From NCBI GenBank assembly GCA_009910795.1, contig VMEE01000079.1, forward strand, positions 1 to 64,000: a DNA stretch of 64,000 nucleotides, given 5' to 3'. Source of the stretch: Dehalobacter sp. CP (GTDB lineage: Bacteria > Bacillota_B > Desulfitobacteriia > Desulfitobacteriales > Syntrophobotulaceae). The notes under the pieces are model-generated. The model was given only the letters and a program-made list of their open reading frames with translations, was not told where the DNA came from and searched no databases. Both the position numbers and the translations under genes were made by a program. This document shows, piece by piece, positions 26,307-37,260 of this stretch (positions are counted from its first letter, which is position 1; each line of letters starts with the position of its first letter).

Positions 26307-26855
26307 ATGAATCCGTCAGATATCTACCAAAAAGCGTATCATCTTCATTATGAAGAAGGCGATTATAAAGAGGCCTTAAAACTTTACAATCAGATTATCA
26401 GCGAGTTTCCATCAAGCCAAGAGGCAACATACTCAAAAAGTCAAATAAAAAATATTGAAGACGGAAATATCAAAGCTCCAAAAAAGCAGGGAGAAAAGAC
26501 AATGAAAGTAAAAGCCTGTCCATATTGTGAAGCGATAATAACCAAAAATGATTCAGATCAAGTTCCTGAATTCTGTCCAGATTGCGGGAAGAAAATAAAT
26601 CCTAGAGAAATGTTAAGCCTTAATATTAAAGAAACAGCAGATTATGTTAACCCCTCAAATACTATTGCTACTATTATAAAAGTTTTAGGATGGATTACTA
26701 TCATCTTTGGTATTATTATTGGAATTCTAATGACAGGTAGTAATACTGGAATTGCTTTACCGTATATTATTGGTTGTATTATTACAGGTATTTTTATGTT
26801 TGGTTTTTCAGAAATAATCAATTTACTTCATAAGATAAATATAAAATTAAAATAA
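26307..26855 (+). CDS. TPR/zinc-ribbon membrane protein
   Basis: 182 aa. Residues 1-50 look like one or two TPR-type helical pairs (YQKAYHLHYEEGDYKEALKLYNQII). Residues 70-95 are a zinc ribbon with CPYC and CPDCGKK. Two transmembrane helices follow (about 120-140 and 147-170), with a short basic tail. Start is supported by AAAGGATG. The mixture suggests a membrane-anchored scaffold or sensor. Function unknown; possible accessory cargo of the element. Confidence 0.7.
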   Translation: MNPSDIYQKAYHLHYEEGDYKEALKLYNQIISEFPSSQEATYSKSQIKNIEDGNIKAPKKQGEKTMKVKACPYCEAIITKNDSDQVPEFCPDCGKKINPREMLSLNIKETADYVNPSNTIATIIKVLGWITIIFGIIIGILMTGSNTGIALPYIIGCIITGIFMFGFSEIINLLHKINIKLK

Positions 26856-26904
26856 TATTGAGCCAAATATTAAACGGATAATTACTTGAAAGTAATTAAT
26901 TGTA

Positions 26905-26940
26905 ATAGTCATAACTTAACAGTATTGACTATGATTTTTT
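26905..26940 (+). terminator. Terminator before the resolvase gene
   Basis: ATAGTCA pairs with TGACTAT around a 14-nt loop, followed by GATTTTTT. It separates the zinc-ribbon gene from the resolvase. Confidence 0.55.
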
Positions 26941-27015
26941 GTTGTAGTAAAATAAAGGCATAGAGCGTAATCAAAACATATGGTCAAAACTATGATCTGA
27001 AAAGAGGTAAATATT

Positions 27016-27600
27016 ATGAAAACTATAGGCTATGCCAGAGTTAGCACAAGACAACAGGCGAATTGTGGGAACAGTTTAGAAGATCAAGAAAAAGCATTAA
27101 AGGAAAAAGGCTGTTCAGAAGTTTTCAAAGAAAGTTATACTGGCACAAAAACAGATAGACCAGTGTTTAATGAAATGCTGAATACACTCGAATCTGGCGA
27201 TACTCTTATAGTTACAAAGCTTGATAGATTTGCAAGGACAGCCACAGAAGGCGTTAATTTAATTAGAGAATTGATGGCTAAAGGTATTGGCGTAAATATA
27301 CTTAATATGGGAATGGTAGAGGATTCCCCTATAGGGAAAGTCACATTAACTGTAATGAGTGCATTTGCAGAATTTGAGCGTGATATGATTGTTGAACGTA
27401 CACAAGCTGGTAAGGCAATAGCAAAAACCAAAGCAGGATTTAAAGAAGGTAGACCAAAATTATTTACTGATACTCAAATAAACCATGCTTTAGATTTGTT
27501 GGAGAAATACTCTTATACTCAGGTTGCAGAAATGACCAAAATTAGTAAGGCGACTTTAACAAGGGAAATGAGGAAACGGAAGGCTGGATTACCAAAATAA
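27016..27600 (+). CDS. Serine recombinase (resolvase family)
   Basis: 194 aa. The resolvase catalytic domain covers residues 1-135: YARVST holds the nucleophile Ser10, KLDRFART carries the conserved catalytic Arg residues, and [15 protein letters not shown] forms the long E-helix. A C-terminal helix-turn-helix (about 150-190, [19 protein letters not shown]) binds DNA. The size fits small resolvases or invertases, not large serine integrases, so its likely job is multimer resolution or inversion. It coexists with a tyrosine integrase in the same element. Confidence 0.9.
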   Translation: MKTIGYARVSTRQQANCGNSLEDQEKALKEKGCSEVFKESYTGTKTDRPVFNEMLNTLESGDTLIVTKLDRFARTATEGVNLIRELMAKGIGVNILNMGMVEDSPIGKVTLTVMSAFAEFERDMIVERTQAGKAIAKTKAGFKEGRPKLFTDTQINHALDLLEKYSYTQVAEMTKISKATLTREMRKRKAGLPK

Positions 27601-27611
27601 CAAATAATCTT

Positions 27612-27640
27612 GAAGAAGGGATATAGCCTCTTCTTTTTTG
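27612..27640 (+). terminator. Terminator after the resolvase gene
   Basis: GAAGAAGGG and CCTCTTC form the stem, followed by TTTTTT. The following sequence to 27900 is AT-rich with no gene supported. Confidence 0.6.
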
Positions 27641-27911
27641 GTGGGGGGTAGTTTACATTAAATGGTCTTAATTATTTCTGTGCAAGTCGTTAAGTACACC
27701 AAGGTAGACACCTCTGTTAGTATAGTTCGAATATGAGCTATATCACGATAAATTTCTAAATAAACAGGAATTTACAGAATAGTGTCGTATTTATTTATGA
27801 AATATGTGACAGATAATGAAAGCGACGAATAACTTTTTTTGATTTGAAGCTATTTATTATGTTAATTCTTATATTAATTTTCCCAAAACAATTGGATAAA
27901 GGAGACAGCTG

Positions 27912-28748
27912 ATGCATGTACAAATAAATAGTTTAATATATGGATTAGCTACAAACCCGTGGCTAGCAATTATCTCGACTTTCATTGGTATTCTTAGTCT
28001 AATCCTAGGAATAATATTTTTCATCAAAAGTAAAAAGACAAAGAACCCAAAGGTTCAAATACGAAGTATAAATTTATTACGTGATTCAGTAGAAAAATTT
28101 AACGGATTACAAATTTTGTACAATGGAAATAAAATACCAAATGTTACAGTAACAAAAATTGCTTTATGGAATGATGGTAAGGATACTATAAATAATAGTG
28201 ATATTGCTTCAGCAGATCCATTACTGATAAAATGTAAAGATGATTATCTAATTTTAGAAGCAAAGATAATATATACTAAGAAGGAATCAAATGACGTAAA
28301 ATTGCACCAAATTGAGCAAGGGAAAAGTTATGCTATTGAATTTGATTATTTAGATTTTGAAGAAGGAGCTGTCATTCAGGTATTACACACTGGCAATTCT
28401 TCAAACGACATTCAATTTTGCGGAACAATAAAAAGTGCTGGGAAAGTAAATACTCGAAAAAAGCATCAAAAGTTTATTAGACCATTCTTGGCAATAGACA
28501 TAATAGATTTAATAATGAAAAGGAAAAATTTTAGAAAATGGTTTGGTATATTTTATATAATAATGGGATTGCTATTACTTTCTTTGGCCTTATTTGCTCC
28601 AAATAGCGTAACAGAATTAACAGTAGAAGGTAAAACTTTTTCACTTTATCTTTCTATATTTTTATCTATAGTATTTGTTAGTTTTGGATTTATTGTGATA
28701 CGGAAAAGAATTCCGAAAGGGTTTGAAATTTTCGAAGAAAATATCTAA
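27912..28748 (+). CDS. Membrane protein of unknown function, element cargo
   Basis: 278 aa. ATG follows AAAGGAGAC by 6 nt. A transmembrane helix at about 17-40 is followed by a beta-rich domain of about 150 residues (starting KVQIRSINLLRDSVEKFNGL, with VTVTKIALWNDGKDTI), then two transmembrane helices at about 208-228 and 240-262, and a short tail. No catalytic motif is visible. It has its own transcription unit, ends in a good terminator and sits next to the right att site, a usual place for accessory genes such as phage defence. That role is speculation. Confidence 0.7.
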   Translation: MHVQINSLIYGLATNPWLAIISTFIGILSLILGIIFFIKSKKTKNPKVQIRSINLLRDSVEKFNGLQILYNGNKIPNVTVTKIALWNDGKDTINNSDIASADPLLIKCKDDYLILEAKIIYTKKESNDVKLHQIEQGKSYAIEFDYLDFEEGAVIQVLHTGNSSNDIQFCGTIKSAGKVNTRKKHQKFIRPFLAIDIIDLIMKRKNFRKWFGIFYIIMGLLLLSLALFAPNSVTELTVEGKTFSLYLSIFLSIVFVSFGFIVIRKRIPKGFEIFEENI

Positions 28749-28805
28749 CCAAAGTCTCATTTATTAAGTCAGATGCTCCTTTTATAGACTACTTGAATAT
28801 CAAGC

Positions 28806-28834
28806 GGGTACAGAATAATCTGTACCCACTTTTT
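28806..28834 (+). terminator. Terminator of the cargo gene
   Basis: GGGTACAGA and TCTGTACCC form a perfect 9-bp stem with a 4-nt loop, followed by ACTTTTT. Confidence 0.85.
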
Positions 28835-28890
28835 ATAAATTTATTTAAGACCAAATTGCTTAAATGGGGAATATTACATACACATTAGTG

Positions 28891-28918
28891 TTGTCAAAAT
28901 TATTTTTTATGATATAGT
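28891..28918 (+). promoter_or_regulatory. Promoter-like site facing the right att tRNA copy
   Basis: TTGTCA, 16-nt spacer, TATAGT. It points at the hybrid tRNA at 29000. In the excised circle it would read through attP toward the integrase, although the tRNA terminator lies between. Confidence 0.4.
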
Positions 28919-28999
28919 ATTCAAAGTAGGTGTGTAATAAAACGAGCCAACAGGAATATGAAAAGCATTGATGCTAATGGCGTAAAACCCTTATAGAAT

Positions 29000-29093
29000 G
29001 CGGGTTTGGCTGAGTTGGTCGAAGGCGCTCGCCTGGAAAGCGGGTACATGGTGATGAACTGTGTCGTGGGTTCGAATCCCACTCTCTCCGCCA
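29000..29093 (+). pseudogene. Truncated tRNA-Ser(GGA) at the right att site
   Basis: Identical to the intact tRNA from its eighth base through CCA (29007-29093), but the first seven bases are GCGGGTT and cannot pair with the 3' acceptor strand TCTCTCC. It is therefore the displaced 3' part of the original chromosomal tRNA gene with element DNA at its 5' side. Automatic tRNA scanners may still call it, because the D, anticodon, variable and T arms are perfect. Confidence 0.88.
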
Positions 29094-29106
29094 TTGACAT
29101 TATTCG

Positions 29107-29132
29107 AAGCCTTGACATTTAAGGCTTTTTAT
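29107..29132 (+). terminator. Original tRNA-Ser terminator
   Basis: AAGCCTT and AAGGCTT with a 7-nt loop, followed by TTTATTT, 13 nt beyond the right att copy. Confidence 0.65.
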
Positions 29133-29154
29133 TTATTTACTTTCTTTTTCATGG

Positions 29155-29160
29155 TATAAT
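29155..29160 (+). promoter_or_regulatory. -10 box of the SRP RNA gene
   Basis: Exact TATAAT 10 nt before the SRP RNA 5' end, with a weak TTTATT -35 at 17-nt spacing (29132-29137). Confidence 0.6.
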
Positions 29161-29169
29161 AAAGTTTGA

Positions 29170-29436
29170 CCGTGCTAGACGGGGAGTCAGCGGTTCCTTG
29201 TAACCCGCAATCCGCTATAGCGGGGTTTAATTCCTTTGATGAGGATCTGGTCGTCGGAGCAGTCCATGTTTGAATGTGATGAGTTTCTGGTCTTGCGCAA
29301 CGGAACGCTTTGAACCGTGTCAGATCCTGACGGAAGCAGCACTAAGGAGTTAGTTCTGTGTGCCGCGAGGTGACCGGGAATGAACATTTGAGCAGGGTTA
29401 ACGTCCGGAGGTTTTGGTTCGATCAAAGGTGCACGG
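29170..29436 (+). ncRNA. ffs: Signal recognition particle RNA, large Gram-positive type
   Basis: About 267 nt. The ends CCGTGC (29170) and GCACGG (29431-29436) pair. The 5' Alu-type domain (GGGGAGTCAGCGGTTCC, TGTAACCCGCAATCCGCTA) and the universal S-domain core near 29315-29350 (TGACGGAAGCAGCACTAAGG and TGTGCCGCGAGG) are visible. The long form with an Alu domain is typical of Bacillus and Clostridium relatives. The location directly upstream of dnaX is conserved in this group. A hairpin with a T-run follows. Confidence 0.95.
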
Positions 29437-29448
29437 TCTTTATTCATA

Positions 29449-29475
29449 TAAGGTGGTTTTGGAGACCATCTTTTT
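29449..29475 (+). terminator. SRP RNA terminator
   Basis: AAGGTGGT and ACCATCTT form a stem with one G-T pair, followed by TTTTTT. Confidence 0.65.
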
Positions 29476-29619
29476 TGGTGTATCAGAAAATTCAAGTTTC
29501 TGGTCGTATATCCGAAAGTATATTGCTTTTTGATATATCTAAGTGCAACTAAGGCTTCCGCCAACGGCTTGGCGTCGGCCAAGTATTCTTTATGAATTTA
29601 GGAAGTGACGGGTGATAAC

Positions 29620-31296
29620 ATGGCATATCTTGCACTTTATCGAGAGTGGCGGCCCAAAAAATTCAGTGAGATGGTGGGCCAGGAACATGTCAAAATAACC
29701 TTGACTAATGCACTGAACCAGAATAAGGTCGCGCATGCTTATATGTTCAGCGGACCCCGGGGTACAGGAAAGACTTCGGCAGCGAAGATTTTGGCGAAAG
29801 CACTGAACTGCTCCGACCGGGATGGCGCTGAACCGTGCAGCCGGTGTGCATCGTGTCTGGATATTGACCAGGGAAATGCGATGGATGTTCTGGAAATCGA
29901 TGCCGCTTCCAACAGGGGCATTGATGAAATCCGGGATTTAAGAGAGAAAGTAAAGCTGGCGTCGTCCGGCGGCAAATATAAAGTATATATTATCGATGAA
30001 GTCCATATGCTCACACCTGAGGCTTTTAATGCTTTGCTCAAAACATTGGAGGAGCCACCGGTCAATGTTGTCTTTGTCTTGGCAACGACGGAGGCCCATA
30101 AAGTGCCACTGACGATTTTATCCAGAGTGCAGAGATTTGAGTTCCACCGCATTTCCGCGGAAGGCATTGCGATGAGACTGCAGGAGGTGTGTCAGGCTTT
30201 AGGGCGGGATATCGAGACCAAAGCACTGCGGGTTATCGCGGCTAAGGCCGAAGGTGGTTTGCGCGATGCATTAAGCATCCTCGACCAGTGTCTACTGCAG
30301 GATGATCCTATCAGGATGGAGCATGTTTATCAGGTGATCGGCATGGTTGGGGAAACATTCAGTGCAGATCTGACGGATTCCCTGCTGAATCAAGATTATG
30401 CTTTGACCCTGGCTAAGCTCGGAGAAGGAATTTCTCTGGGTCGGGATCCCCGGCAAATCATCCGCGAACTGTTGGACTATCTGCGGCAGGCGCTGTTATA
30501 TTTGACCGGCGGTCAGGAACCTTTGATGGCACCTGAGATGACCCGGCGGCTTGTTGCGCAGAGTCAGGCAATCGGTCTGAACCGGCTTCTCTGCTGGATC
30601 AATGTCCTTCTGAAGGGTGAAGGGGAATTGCGCTACGCGACAAATGCCCGTCTGGCAGCGGAAATGATTCTGGTGCAGACCATTTTTGGAGCAGATATAG
30701 CGGGGGGTTCAACTGATACAACCGAAAACCGGCCTAAAGAAACGCACGTTAAACAGCCGCAAAAGGCCGTGCAGACGGCCGGTAAACATCCGGCTGAAAG
30801 TAAGGATGAGGCTCCAACGAAGGCAGTTGAAACCACCGAACAGGACCAGAATATGGCTGAAACCTTACCTGCTGCTGAACAAGGCAGTGTCAACTTCCAG
30901 ACGGTCCAGGATAAATGGCCGGAAATACTCGAGGAAGTCCGGAAACGGAAAAGATCTACCCATGCTTTCCTGCTGGAGGGAAAACCGCTTGCCGTAAAAG
31001 ATGATCAGGTCTATTTGGTTTTTAAAGACGGCTATTCTTTCCACCGGGACAAATTCAATCAGGTAGAAAATAAAAATGTTGTGGAAGAAGTACTTCTGCA
31101 AACATTTGGTAAAAAACTCAGTCTGAACAACCTTATTGAAAGTGAGGTTCAGGCTCTGCCGGCTGAAGCTGCGGATTCTACAGAGTCAAAAAAAAGAGTA
31201 ACGGACCGGATGGGACCAGCTGAAGACGACTATTTGGTCCAAAAAGCCCGCGAATTATTTGGAGATCAGCTTGTGCAGGTGCGAAAAGAAAAGTAA
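29620..31296 (+). CDS. dnaX: DNA polymerase III subunits gamma/tau
   Basis: 558 aa from the ATG at 29620 (MAYLALYREWRPKKFSEMVGQ); the in-frame GTG at 29605 is less likely. Clamp-loader AAA+ ATPase: Walker A GPRGTGKTS near residue 45, a zinc module with CSDRDGAEPCSRCASC, the IIDEVHML Walker B and sensor motif LSRVQRFEF. The C-terminal 200 residues are Ala/Glu/Lys-rich with a tau-type domain. It binds delta and delta' (holB is at 38720) to load the beta clamp. Head of the conserved dnaX-ybaB-recR order. Confidence 0.95.
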   Translation: MAYLALYREWRPKKFSEMVGQEHVKITLTNALNQNKVAHAYMFSGPRGTGKTSAAKILAKALNCSDRDGAEPCSRCASCLDIDQGNAMDVLEIDAASNRGIDEIRDLREKVKLASSGGKYKVYIIDEVHMLTPEAFNALLKTLEEPPVNVVFVLATTEAHKVPLTILSRVQRFEFHRISAEGIAMRLQEVCQALGRDIETKALRVIAAKAEGGLRDALSILDQCLLQDDPIRMEHVYQVIGMVGETFSADLTDSLLNQDYALTLAKLGEGISLGRDPRQIIRELLDYLRQALLYLTGGQEPLMAPEMTRRLVAQSQAIGLNRLLCWINVLLKGEGELRYATNARLAAEMILVQTIFGADIAGGSTDTTENRPKETHVKQPQKAVQTAGKHPAESKDEAPTKAVETTEQDQNMAETLPAAEQGSVNFQTVQDKWPEILEEVRKRKRSTHAFLLEGKPLAVKDDQVYLVFKDGYSFHRDKFNQVENKNVVEEVLLQTFGKKLSLNNLIESEVQALPAEAADSTESKKRVTDRMGPAEDDYLVQKARELFGDQLVQVRKEK

Positions 31297-31404
31297 TATA
31301 GATGATAGACAGCTTTAAGCGAGCCATAAGCGAGCAAACGAATGTTAGAAAAAAGAATCAAGCAATAGCAAAAAAAGAATAGTCGAATAAGGAGAGTGTT
31401 ATTC

Positions 31405-31743
31405 ATGGGATTTAAACAAGGCGGTGGCGGAATGGGCAATATGAACCAGATGCTGAAACAGGCACAGAAGATGCAAGAGAATATGATGAAAGCGAAGGAA
31501 GAACTGGAAAGTCAAAGTATTCAGGCATCTTCAGGCGGCGGCATGGTGGAAGTCGTTGTCAGCGGTAAAATGGAAGTTCTGGAACTTAAAATAAAGCCGG
31601 AAGCGATTGATCCGGATGACGCTGAACTACTCGAGGACATGATTAAAGCTGCAATCAACCAGGGACTTAGGAATGCCCAGGCGATGGTCGAGAACGGCAT
31701 GGCCAAAGCAACCGGAGGATTCAATATTCCCGGATTATTCTAA
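31405..31743 (+). CDS. YbaB/EbfC nucleoid-associated protein
   Basis: 112 aa from the ATG at 31405, 8 nt after GGAGAG. Small DNA-binding dimer with the family core: coiled helix [22 protein letters not shown], then [16 protein letters not shown], and helix [17 protein letters not shown]. The Met/Gly-rich N-terminus is usual. Lies between dnaX and recR as in many Firmicutes, which supports the assignment. It probably shapes the nucleoid; its role in recombination is inferred from the neighbourhood. Confidence 0.93.
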   Translation: MGFKQGGGGMGNMNQMLKQAQKMQENMMKAKEELESQSIQASSGGGMVEVVVSGKMEVLELKIKPEAIDPDDAELLEDMIKAAINQGLRNAQAMVENGMAKATGGFNIPGLF

Positions 31744-31780
31744 AACATTGATACCGTTTAACGCTAAATCTAATCAGTTT

Positions 31781-31798
31781 AAGGTTGACAAGGGACTA
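31781..31798. repeat. Right-end fragment of the dispersed repeat
   Basis: AAGGTTGACAAGGGACTA matches the right end of copies A (14964-15036) and B (36858-36928) at all but two or three bases. The left-end motif is missing. It lies between ybaB and recR; the TTGACA inside it could also serve as a -35 box. Confidence 0.4.
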
Positions 31799-31824
31799 GA
31801 AAAATTCTGGAGAGTATACATTTT

Positions 31825-32421
31825 ATGGATTATCTATATTACCCTCAGCCAGTATCCGATTTGATTGCGGCATTTTCTCGCTTGCCTGGGGTTGGGCCGA
31901 AGACTGCAGGGCGCCTTGCCTTTTATCTTTTGAGGCATCCGGATCAAGCCGGTGATCTGACGCAGACAGTGACAAAAGCGTTGCAGGAAATCAAACAATG
32001 CACGGTTTGCGGGAATTATACCGATATTGATCCATGTAAAATTTGTTCAGGGGAGCGCAGGGACAGAACGCTTCTTTGTGTCGTAGAACAGCCCCGCGAT
32101 GTGATTGCGCTGGAGAAGACCGGCGAATATAAAGGGCTTTATCATGTCTTACACGGTGTACTGTCGCCAATGGAAGGGATCGGGCCGGAGCAGCTTAATC
32201 TATCTCCATTATTCCACCGGCTGGAAGGGGTTCAGGAAGTTGTACTGGCAGTGAATCCAACGGTTGAAGGTGAGGCCACCTCATTGTATATTTCAAAGCT
32301 CCTAAAACCCATCGAGATTAAAGTGACAAAGATCGCGCATGGCCTGCCGGTAGGCGGAGATTTAGAATACGCGGATGAAGTCACCATTGCCCGGGCGCTC
32401 GAAGGCAGACGTCAGCTGTAA
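31825..32421 (+). CDS. recR: Recombination mediator RecR
   Basis: 198 aa, full length. A helix-hairpin-helix ([20 protein letters not shown]) at the N-terminus is followed by a C4 zinc finger ([16 protein letters not shown]) at about 57-72 and a Toprim domain ([19 protein letters not shown]). It acts with RecO and RecF in loading RecA on gapped DNA. Its place after dnaX and ybaB is conserved. Confidence 0.96.
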   Translation: MDYLYYPQPVSDLIAAFSRLPGVGPKTAGRLAFYLLRHPDQAGDLTQTVTKALQEIKQCTVCGNYTDIDPCKICSGERRDRTLLCVVEQPRDVIALEKTGEYKGLYHVLHGVLSPMEGIGPEQLNLSPLFHRLEGVQEVVLAVNPTVEGEATSLYISKLLKPIEIKVTKIAHGLPVGGDLEYADEVTIARALEGRRQL

Positions 32422-32566
32422 ATCAGATGTCGGTCCGTATTTTTAGATTGTATTGATCATTGTGGGAGTATCTGAATTTGGGATACTCCCTTTGCTATTT
32501 TGGTTCTATCTTGTCCACTGTCGGCATAGCCTGATAACAGGATATACGGCGGGAGGAATCATCATC

Positions 32567-32821
32567 ATGACGTTCGTTTTTTTAGGGTTGTTTATTGTCC
32601 TATTAATATTGGTGACCGTGGCCTCATTAAGAAAACCCAATAAACTGATTAAGCTCTTCATTCACATCCTTGGCGGAATTGTCGGTTTATGGGTCGTGGA
32701 TTTGCTGTTAAGCATTTTTTCATTTGAGATCCCGATTAATATTTTTACCGTGAGTGTTGTCGCGATACTTGGATTTCCTGGGGTAATTGTGCTTGCTGTT
32801 CTGCAATTAATAGGAATATAA
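32567..32821 (+). CDS. bofA: BofA-like pro-sigma-K processing inhibitor
   Basis: 84 aa from the ATG at 32567, which follows GGGAGG; the longer frame from 32453 has no ribosome-binding site. Two hydrophobic stretches (about 2-22 and 34-60) and a third at the C-terminus match BofA, the integral membrane protein that holds the SpoIVFB protease inactive during sporulation. Its position after recR matches B. subtilis order. It supports an endospore-forming host. Confidence 0.88.
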   Translation: MTFVFLGLFIVLLILVTVASLRKPNKLIKLFIHILGGIVGLWVVDLLLSIFSFEIPINIFTVSVVAILGFPGVIVLAVLQLIGI

Positions 32822-32880
32822 ATTGTCTGATTGAATACAGTATTCTTTTTTAAATAAGCCCTGTTGCAGCAAAATTAAGC

Positions 32881-32948
32881 TTGACGAATAGAACAAATAA
32901 AAAGTATACTAAAATAGCAGGGGACTATCGTAAAAAAATAGTTCCCTG
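32881..32948 (+). promoter_or_regulatory. Promoter and leader hairpin upstream of nifJ
   Basis: TTGACG, 18-nt spacer, TATACT (32881-32910), then a hairpin with arms CAGGGGACTAT and ATAGTTCCCTG (32918-32948). The start site would fall at the foot of the hairpin, leaving a leader of about 200 nt before nifJ. Nothing else in 32822-33116 is recognisable. Confidence 0.5.
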
Positions 32949-33062
32949 TATTTGTAGCCTAATCCAGGTAGTTTACTCTTAATCGCATACTACTGGCCGA
33001 AGCAACATTTTCAATCCGTTAATGTTATTTTTTTAGTTTCTTTTATTTAATTGGTCGGATAG

Positions 33063-36653
<3,591 letters not shown>

Positions 36654-36681
36654 CACTGCAAAATTGGAGAACAAACAATGA

Positions 36682-36730
36682 AGCTGCTGCAGGCAGATGA
36701 TGAACATTTGCCGCGGCAGCCTCTTTTTTT
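36682..36730 (+). terminator. nifJ terminator
   Basis: GCTGCTGCAGGCA pairs with TTGCCGCGGCAGC (some G-T pairs), followed by CTCTTTTTTT. Confidence 0.8.
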
Positions 36731-36857
36731 AGTTTCCATATCCGGCAAAAGGGTACTAATAACTCTTTTTTAAGGGAAGAATATACTATAAGCATCAAGT
36801 ACCATATCAACCCTAGATCTTATAATATCCTGGTGGCAGATTTCTTTTAATACTGCG

Positions 36858-36928
36858 TGTCTTGCAGCTACTTGCCTTAAAAAAATCTGATCCCATTATA
36901 TAATAATTTTAGGGTTGACAAGGTACTA
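36858..36928. repeat. Dispersed short repeat, copy B
   Basis: 71 bp beginning TGTCTTGCAGCTACTTGCC and ending AGGGTTGACAAGGTACTA. The ends match copy A at 14964-15036 in the same orientation, while the AT-rich middle does not. It lies upstream of gin; the rest of the 318-bp gap holds only the nifJ terminator. Confidence 0.65.
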
Positions 36929-36972
36929 AATAAACAGTAAGCATTTTGGTTAACCGAAAGGAATGAGTCTCA

Positions 36973-37194
36973 ATGCATAATATTTATCCACGTTGTTCAC
37001 TGTGCCGGAATACTCCCTTAAATGGTCTGTATGACGGGCTTCGCCTTGCCGGAAAGTTTATTTGCTCAGCTTGTGAAGAACAAATTATGACAGCCGATGT
37101 CCGGACCCCAACGTATCAGGAGAATTTACTGCTTATACGGAAAGTCCTATACGGACAGTCTGCTGATTACATATGTGGACAGTCAAATCGCTAA
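36973..37194 (+). CDS. Anti-sigma-G factor Gin (CsfB)
   Basis: 73 aa with two CxxC pairs, CSLC at 8-11 and CSAC at 32-35, forming the zinc-binding dimer fold of Gin. The pattern C..C....L...L.G..IC..CE matches the family. In B. subtilis Gin restrains sigma-G (and sigma-E) during sporulation and is encoded upstream of a decarboxylase-like gene and the tmk/holB cluster, as here. AAAGGAATG precedes the ATG. Confidence 0.85.
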   Translation: MHNIYPRCSLCRNTPLNGLYDGLRLAGKFICSACEEQIMTADVRTPTYQENLLLIRKVLYGQSADYICGQSNR

Positions 37195-37260
37195 AACAAA
37201 GGTGAAATACAAGTGAAAATATGCTAAAATAAAATGATACCTATTGTGGGGAGGAACCCG

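Larger units (their letters stand above)
20488..29094 (+). mobile_element. Integrated element in tRNA-Ser(GGA), about 8.5 kb
   Basis: Bounded by 88-bp identical direct repeats (20488-20575 and 29007-29094) that cover the tRNA from the base after the acceptor stem to one base beyond CCA. It encodes a tyrosine integrase next to the left end, a HTH protein, small unknown proteins, an HNH-like protein, an ATPase of the primase/helicase type, iteron-like repeats, a serine resolvase and two membrane proteins. AT content is visibly higher than in the flanks. No capsid, tail, terminase or conjugation genes are visible, so it is not a complete prophage or ICE. A phage-satellite-like island or integrative plasmid fits best; this is an inference. 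Confidence 0.9.

Noticed and set aside
20488..29094. Prophage or conjugative element
   Set aside because: No terminase, portal, capsid, tail, lysis, relaxase or type IV secretion genes are present in the interval.
29187..29582. 131-residue minus-strand open frame
   Set aside because: Lies antisense to the SRP RNA and its terminator; RNA conservation explains the open frame.
31190..31230. A-run in dnaX (TCAAAAAAAAGAG) as a programmed frameshift site making gamma
   Set aside because: A -1 shift would stop about ten codons later, only some 25 residues short of full length, far too long for a gamma product.
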